Source of the DNA: Bacillota bacterium
GTDB lineage: Bacteria > Bacillota > Limnochordia > Darwinibacteriales > Darwinibacteriaceae
DNA: 36,995 bases
NCBI GenBank assembly: GCA_012521465.1
Contig: JAAYMI010000189.1
Location: forward strand, 1-36,995
Direction of reading: 5' to 3'
The notes beneath the pieces are model-generated. The model ran no database searches. It saw nothing but the letters and a program-made list of their open reading frames with translations, and was not told the origin of the DNA. Numbering within the stretch: the first letter of the stretch is position 1; the number at the start of each line of letters is the position of its first letter. Both the position numbers and the translations under genes were made by a program. This document shows, piece by piece, positions 33,496 to 36,995 of this stretch.

Positions 33496-34188
33496 ATGAC
33501 GGTCTGGGAACGGCTGAAACGTGATATTCAGGCCATTAAAGAGCGCGATCCTGCGCTGAAGAGCAGTTGGGAGATTCTGTTTGCTTATCCCGGTTTTCAC
33601 GCCATACAGGCCCACCGCATCGCCCATTTTCTCTACCGCCACAAGTTCTATGTCCTGGCACGGCTGATCAGCCAGATCGCCCGATTCTGCACGGGAGTCG
33701 AGATTCATCCCGGAGCTGAGATCGGCGCGGGAGTATTCATCGACCACGGCGCAGGCGTAGTGATTGGCGAAACGGCGGTGGTCAAAGACAACGTAACCAT
33801 GTACCAAGGCGTTGTCCTGGGGGGGACTGGCAAGGAAAAAGGAAAGCGCCATCCTACGATTGAAGAGAATGTGGTGCTGGCGGCTGGCGCCATGGTGTTA
33901 GGTTCTTTTACTGTGGGCGCTAATTCCCGGATCGGCGCGGGAGCTGTTGTTCTGCAGGAGATCCCGCCTAACTCCACAGCAGTGGGTGTGCCGGCGCGGG
34001 TAGTGCGGCTCAACGGCCGCAGGATCGATCCTCTCTGCCATGATCAGCTCCCTGATCCTATCGGAAAATGCATTGCCGAATTCAGAGAGCAGATTGCCGA
34101 GCTTGAAAGGCGCATTGCGCGTTTAGAAGCAGAAAAAGAAGCTGTTTGGGGGGCTCAACATGGAGCGAGTCGCGATCAAAGTCTATAA
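33496..34188 (+). CDS. cysE: Serine O-acetyltransferase
   Basis: CysE makes O-acetylserine from serine and acetyl-CoA, the first step to cysteine. The N-terminal helices (WERLKRDIQAIKERDPALKS) lead into a left-handed beta-helix of hexapeptide repeats. The catalytic region is FIDHGAGVVIGETAVV (His84), and GGTGKEKGKRHPTI holds the second active-site His119. The C-terminal ~50 residues form a charged helix. ATG 33496 (230 residues) follows GGGAGG; the frame is open further upstream, but that part is T-box leader. The 3' end overlaps cysS by 29 bp. Confidence 0.96.
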   Translation: MTVWERLKRDIQAIKERDPALKSSWEILFAYPGFHAIQAHRIAHFLYRHKFYVLARLISQIARFCTGVEIHPGAEIGAGVFIDHGAGVVIGETAVVKDNVTMYQGVVLGGTGKEKGKRHPTIEENVVLAAGAMVLGSFTVGANSRIGAGAVVLQEIPPNSTAVGVPARVVRLNGRRIDPLCHDQLPDPIGKCIAEFREQIAELERRIARLEAEKEAVWGAQHGASRDQSL

Positions 34189-35620
34189 CACCATGACAAG
34201 GCAAAAAGAGGAATTCATTCCGCAAGATGGCCGCCGCATCGGGATCTATGTGTGCGGAGTGACACCTTATTCCCATACCCATTTAGGCCATGCTCGGCCG
34301 AGCATCGTCTGGGACGTAGTGAAGAAATTCCTGCGCAGCCAGGGCTATGATACCTATCATGTCCAGAACTTCACAGACGTGGATGATAAGATCATTGCCC
34401 GGGCGAACGAGGCTGGTATGTCAGCCCTAGAGCTGGCCAAGGAGTTCATCGCGGAACATCTGGCCTGCATGGATGCCCTGGGGGTTGAGCGCGCCGATGT
34501 CTACCCCAAAGTGAGTGAACACATCCCCGAGATCATTGCCTTGGTGGAAAGGCTCATCGACAACGGTCACGCCTACGCTGCCGATGGGAACGTGTTTTTC
34601 GATGTATCATCCTTTGCCGAGTATGGCAAACTAAGCAATCAAAAGCGGGACGAGCTCTTGGAGGGTACCCGGTTTGATCCGGATCCAGCCAAGCGTTCTC
34701 CGGAAGATTTTGCCTTATGGAAAAAGGCCAAGCCGGGTGAACCGGCGTGGGACAGTCCCTGGGGGCCAGGCCGGCCCGGGTGGCACATTGAGTGCTCAGC
34801 CATGTCTCACAAGTACTTGGGCTGCGAATTCGACTTCCACGGCGGCGGCAGCGACCTGATTTTCCCGCACCACGAAAACGAGATCGCCCAATCAGAGGCC
34901 GCGACCGGAAAGACTCTGGCCCGCTACTGGGTGCACAACGGAATGCTGAATCTCCAGGACGCCAAAATGTCCAAGTCCTTAGGCAACATTGTCAATGTAC
35001 AGGATCTGGTAGCGCGCTACCCAAAAGAGCTGATTCGCTACTACATCCTCTCAACTCATTACAGGTCAGAGCTGGAGTACTACGAGGGCAAGTTAGATGA
35101 GATGAGCCGGGGCTGGAAGAGGATGAACCAGGCGGTTTTCAGTCTCCGCAGTCTCTTACGGGACGCGGAGCTGAGGGAAGAGGTTTCTGGGGAGGACGAC
35201 GCGGTATTGTCCCGCATTCGTCAGATCCGGGGCTGCATTGTGGCGGCCCTGGCTGATGACTTTAACACAGCTCAAGCCATCGGCCTGCTGTTTGATCTCG
35301 TGCGGGAGGTCAATGCATACAGCGGCCGCTCAGAGGCTCCCAGCCGCATCGTGCTGGAGGCGGCCCATGGGGTGTTTCAAGAGTACGGCCGCACGATATT
35401 AGGGATCATCCCGGACGAGCCGGAGGCAGAGGAATCGAGCCTGGTTGAGCCTCTTTTGGACTTGATCTTAAACATCCGCCAAGACCTGAGGGCGGGAAAG
35501 AACTTCGCTCTGGCGGACAAGATTCGCGATAGCCTCCAAGAACTAGGGATAGTTGTGGAGGATACACCTAGAGGGCCGCGGTGGAAGATAGAAGGTGTTT
35601 CTAGTGATGCAGATCTTTGA
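34160..35620 (+). CDS. cysS: Cysteinyl-tRNA synthetase
   Basis: CysS charges tRNA-Cys and is a class I synthetase. The HIGH-type motif is HLGH (41-44), the zinc-binding Cys32 is in [16 protein letters not shown] and [10 protein letters not shown] supply further zinc ligands, and KMSKS is at 269-273. The C-terminal helical anticodon-binding part follows. ATG 34160 follows GGGGGG. At 486 residues the length is normal. With cysE it forms a T-box-controlled unit joining cysteine synthesis to its use. It overlaps mrnC by 14 bp. Confidence 0.97.
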   Translation: MERVAIKVYNTMTRQKEEFIPQDGRRIGIYVCGVTPYSHTHLGHARPSIVWDVVKKFLRSQGYDTYHVQNFTDVDDKIIARANEAGMSALELAKEFIAEHLACMDALGVERADVYPKVSEHIPEIIALVERLIDNGHAYAADGNVFFDVSSFAEYGKLSNQKRDELLEGTRFDPDPAKRSPEDFALWKKAKPGEPAWDSPWGPGRPGWHIECSAMSHKYLGCEFDFHGGGSDLIFPHHENEIAQSEAATGKTLARYWVHNGMLNLQDAKMSKSLGNIVNVQDLVARYPKELIRYYILSTHYRSELEYYEGKLDEMSRGWKRMNQAVFSLRSLLRDAELREEVSGEDDAVLSRIRQIRGCIVAALADDFNTAQAIGLLFDLVREVNAYSGRSEAPSRIVLEAAHGVFQEYGRTILGIIPDEPEAEESSLVEPLLDLILNIRQDLRAGKNFALADKIRDSLQELGIVVEDTPRGPRWKIEGVSSDADL

Positions 35621-36002
35621 GGGAGACCCCAAGCAGCTATCCCCGCTGGTACTGGCCTATGTGGGTGATGCCGTATTTGAGCTTTACGTTCGCACGCACC
35701 TTGCAGGCCAGAAGGGGCGCCTCAATGAACTGCACAAGGCGGCAGTACATTACGTGCAGGCTAAATCCCAAGCTGAAATCATCCACCAGTGGGAACCACT
35801 CCTCACAGAGGAAGAAAAAGGGGTAGTGAAGCGGGGACGCAACACCCGCTCCACACCGCCCCGCAGTGCAGCTGTGGCTGATTACAGGTACAGCACCGGC
35901 TTTGAAGCTCTTTTAGGCTACCTATACTTATCTGGCCAGAAGGAGCGCCTTTTGGAACTTCTTTCCCATGTCCAGATTGAACTGAGGGATCACCATGACT
36001 GA
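35607..36002 (+). CDS. mrnC: Mini-ribonuclease III
   Basis: Mini-III is an RNase III catalytic domain without a dsRNA-binding domain; in B. subtilis it matures 23S rRNA ends. The signature LAYVGDAVFELYVR holds the catalytic Asp21, and the second acidic centre is Glu100 in STGFEALLGYLYLSG. RGRNTRSTPP is the conserved loop after the central helices. ATG 35607 (131 residues) follows GAAGGTG at nine bases. The gene overlaps cysS upstream by 14 bp and rlmB downstream by 8 bp, so the chain is translationally coupled. Confidence 0.94.
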   Translation: MQIFEGDPKQLSPLVLAYVGDAVFELYVRTHLAGQKGRLNELHKAAVHYVQAKSQAEIIHQWEPLLTEEEKGVVKRGRNTRSTPPRSAAVADYRYSTGFEALLGYLYLSGQKERLLELLSHVQIELRDHHD

Positions 36003-36756
36003 GTATGATTGGATTGAAGGACGGCAGCCTGTTTTGGAGCTGCTGAGGTCGGGTCAGCCCATCAATAAGCTCCTGCTTGTGAAGGGCGGGCGGGACAGGC
36101 CCCTGCAGCAGATTGTCCAATTGGCTAAGCAGCGCGGTGTGGTGGTCCAGGAGGTTGACCGCAGGTACCTGGATAAGCTGAGCGCCACCGGCCGCCACCA
36201 GGGAGTCGCGGCCCAGATCGCGGGCGTGGAATACGCAGAGCTGGACGATTTGCTTGCCGGTGCTCCAGACCCAGATTGGGCTCCTTTCCTGGTCGTTTTG
36301 GACGGTTTACAGGACCCCCACAACTTGGGGTCTCTGCTCCGCAGCGCCGAAGCGGCCCGAGTGGGGGGCGTGATTATCCCTAAACGGCGAGCCGTGGGGG
36401 TAACGCCAGTGGTGGCAAAAGTCTCGGCAGGTGCCTTAAGCTATGTGCCCGTGGCGCGCGTCGCGAACATCCCCCGCGCTATTGACGAGCTCAAAGCAGC
36501 GGGTTTTTGGGTGGTGGGCGCCGACATGGATGGGGAACTCTGCTACGAGCAGGATCTCACGGGACCGATTGCCTTGGTGATCGGCGCCGAAGGAGAAGGC
36601 CTGAGCCGCTTGGTGAAGGAGAAATGCGACTTTCTGACAAGGATCCCAATGCTTGGCCAGATTAGCTCCCTAAACGCCGGTGTGGCCGGAGCTCTGCTCA
36701 TGTTCGAAGTGGTACGGCAGCGCACCCAAAAGGGCGGCGGCAGTCCACTTGCTTGA
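35995..36756 (+). CDS. rlmB: 23S rRNA (guanosine-2'-O-)-methyltransferase RlmB
   Basis: RlmB is a SpoU/TrmH-family SPOUT enzyme that methylates the 2'-OH of a guanosine in 23S rRNA domain V. The N-terminal ~75 residues form the substrate-binding domain (IEGRQPVLELLRSGQPINKL, RHQGVAAQ). The trefoil-knot domain shows LDGLQDPHNLGSLLRSAEA, VIGAEGEGLS and IPMLGQISSLNAGVAGALL. ATG 35995 overlaps mrnC; the SD is a modest TGAGGG. The length of 253 is normal. The yacP gene that usually follows is missing, and sigH comes directly after. Confidence 0.94.
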   Translation: MTEYDWIEGRQPVLELLRSGQPINKLLLVKGGRDRPLQQIVQLAKQRGVVVQEVDRRYLDKLSATGRHQGVAAQIAGVEYAELDDLLAGAPDPDWAPFLVVLDGLQDPHNLGSLLRSAEAARVGGVIIPKRRAVGVTPVVAKVSAGALSYVPVARVANIPRAIDELKAAGFWVVGADMDGELCYEQDLTGPIALVIGAEGEGLSRLVKEKCDFLTRIPMLGQISSLNAGVAGALLMFEVVRQRTQKGGGSPLA

Positions 36757-36782
36757 CCCTGCGTTTACAGTTGGTGTATAAT
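36753..36782 (+). promoter_or_regulatory. Promoter of sigH
   Basis: TTGACC (36753-36758, overlapping the rlmB stop), 18 bases and a perfect TATAAT (36777-36782). A leader of about 60 bases follows before the start codon. Confidence 0.78.
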
Positions 36783-36850
36783 AAAGGCGTGAATTTTGGA
36801 CAAACTCGTTCTGTTCGGGCTTCCCAGAACTGTAGTGGAGGGGATATTGA

Positions 36851-36995
36851 GTGGGTGTGAATGCTCCGAGGAGGTACTACGAGGTGTATGAGAGTCTCAG
36901 CGATGAAGACATCGTGGAAATGGCCCGGGAGAACGACAATATTGCCCTTGAGTTTCTGATTAATAAATACAAGAATTTTGTCCGTGCTAAGGCTC
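36851..36995 (+). CDS. sigH: RNA polymerase sigma-H factor, 3' truncated by window edge
   Basis: Only the first 48 codons are in the window. GTG 36851 follows GGAGGGG at seven bases (36837-36843). The residues SLSDEDIVEMARENDNIALE and FLINKYKNFVRAKA match the start of region 2 of sigma-H (SpoIIAC/SigH type; B. subtilis has DALDYLITKYRNFVRAKA). Sigma-H drives early sporulation and post-exponential genes. Its place after rlmB is the conserved Bacillota order. Confidence 0.9.
   Translation, partial: MGVNAPRRYYEVYESLSDEDIVEMARENDNIALEFLINKYKNFVRAKA

Noticed and set aside
1-36995. CRISPR array, insertion sequence, prophage or toxin-antitoxin island
   Set aside because: I saw no regularly spaced repeats, transposase or integrase motifs, or abrupt change in base use. 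Nearly every gene is a recognisable core function.

Overview
The window comes from an endospore-forming member of the Bacillota (Firmicutes), probably a clostridial or Limnochordia-like lineage with GC content somewhat above 50%. Three things point there: sporulation genes (spoIIE, spmA, spmB, the start of sigH), the ctsR-mcsA-mcsB-clpC-radA-disA block, and a Cys T-box in front of cysE-cysS. SD sequences are strong, and GTG and TTG starts are common. I see no mobile element, CRISPR array, prophage or horizontally acquired island. This is core chromosome with many short operons, and most genes can be named confidently.

Layout. 1-8.6 kb is a mixed metabolic and envelope region: the end of a GH1 beta-glucosidase, a small unknown gene, a GDT1/TMEM165-type cation transporter with an added Cys-rich tail, murB and an M23 lipoprotein (both minus strand), a secreted two-domain protein of unknown function, a PfkB kinase, a stand-alone trpB, a double FMN-binding membrane protein and a 56-residue Cys-rich miniprotein. 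8.6-13.1 kb holds the two-subunit serine dehydratase sdaAB-sdaAA, tRNA-Asp (minus), an RseC-like protein and a NatAB-type ABC exporter. 13.1-19.3 kb is tRNA-Met(CAT)-spoIIE-tilS-ftsH-folB. This resembles the Bacillus subtilis tRNA-Met...spoIIE...tilS-hprT-ftsH region, but hprT is absent. 19.3-22.6 kb carries htrA, birA and spmA-spmB. 22.7-30.8 kb is the class III heat-shock operon with a CtsR operator, then radA-disA, a MazG-like minus-strand gene and carD. 30.9-37 kb is yacL, a fused ispDF, the T-box-controlled cysE-cysS-mrnC-rlmB operon and the first 48 codons of sigH.

How the genes work together. CtsR, McsA, McsB and ClpC form the protein-arginine-kinase quality-control circuit. RadA and DisA follow from their own promoter, inside the clpC terminator. 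SpoIIE, SpmA/B and SigH belong to sporulation. TilS, CysS, RlmB, MrnC and the two tRNAs belong to translation and RNA maturation. CysE and CysS share one leader RNA, which would sense uncharged tRNA-Cys.

No wholly new multi-gene system is evident. The points most worth following up are a probable CTG-initiated lipoprotein, an ispDF fusion that keeps an internal ribosome-binding site at the ispF start, an unexplained base-paired leader before yacL, a new-looking domain pairing in the 4.3-5.2 kb gene, the Cys-rich extension on the GDT1 transporter, and the MazG-like gene wedged between disA and carD. All product names rest on reading motifs and remembered family features; no database search was possible.
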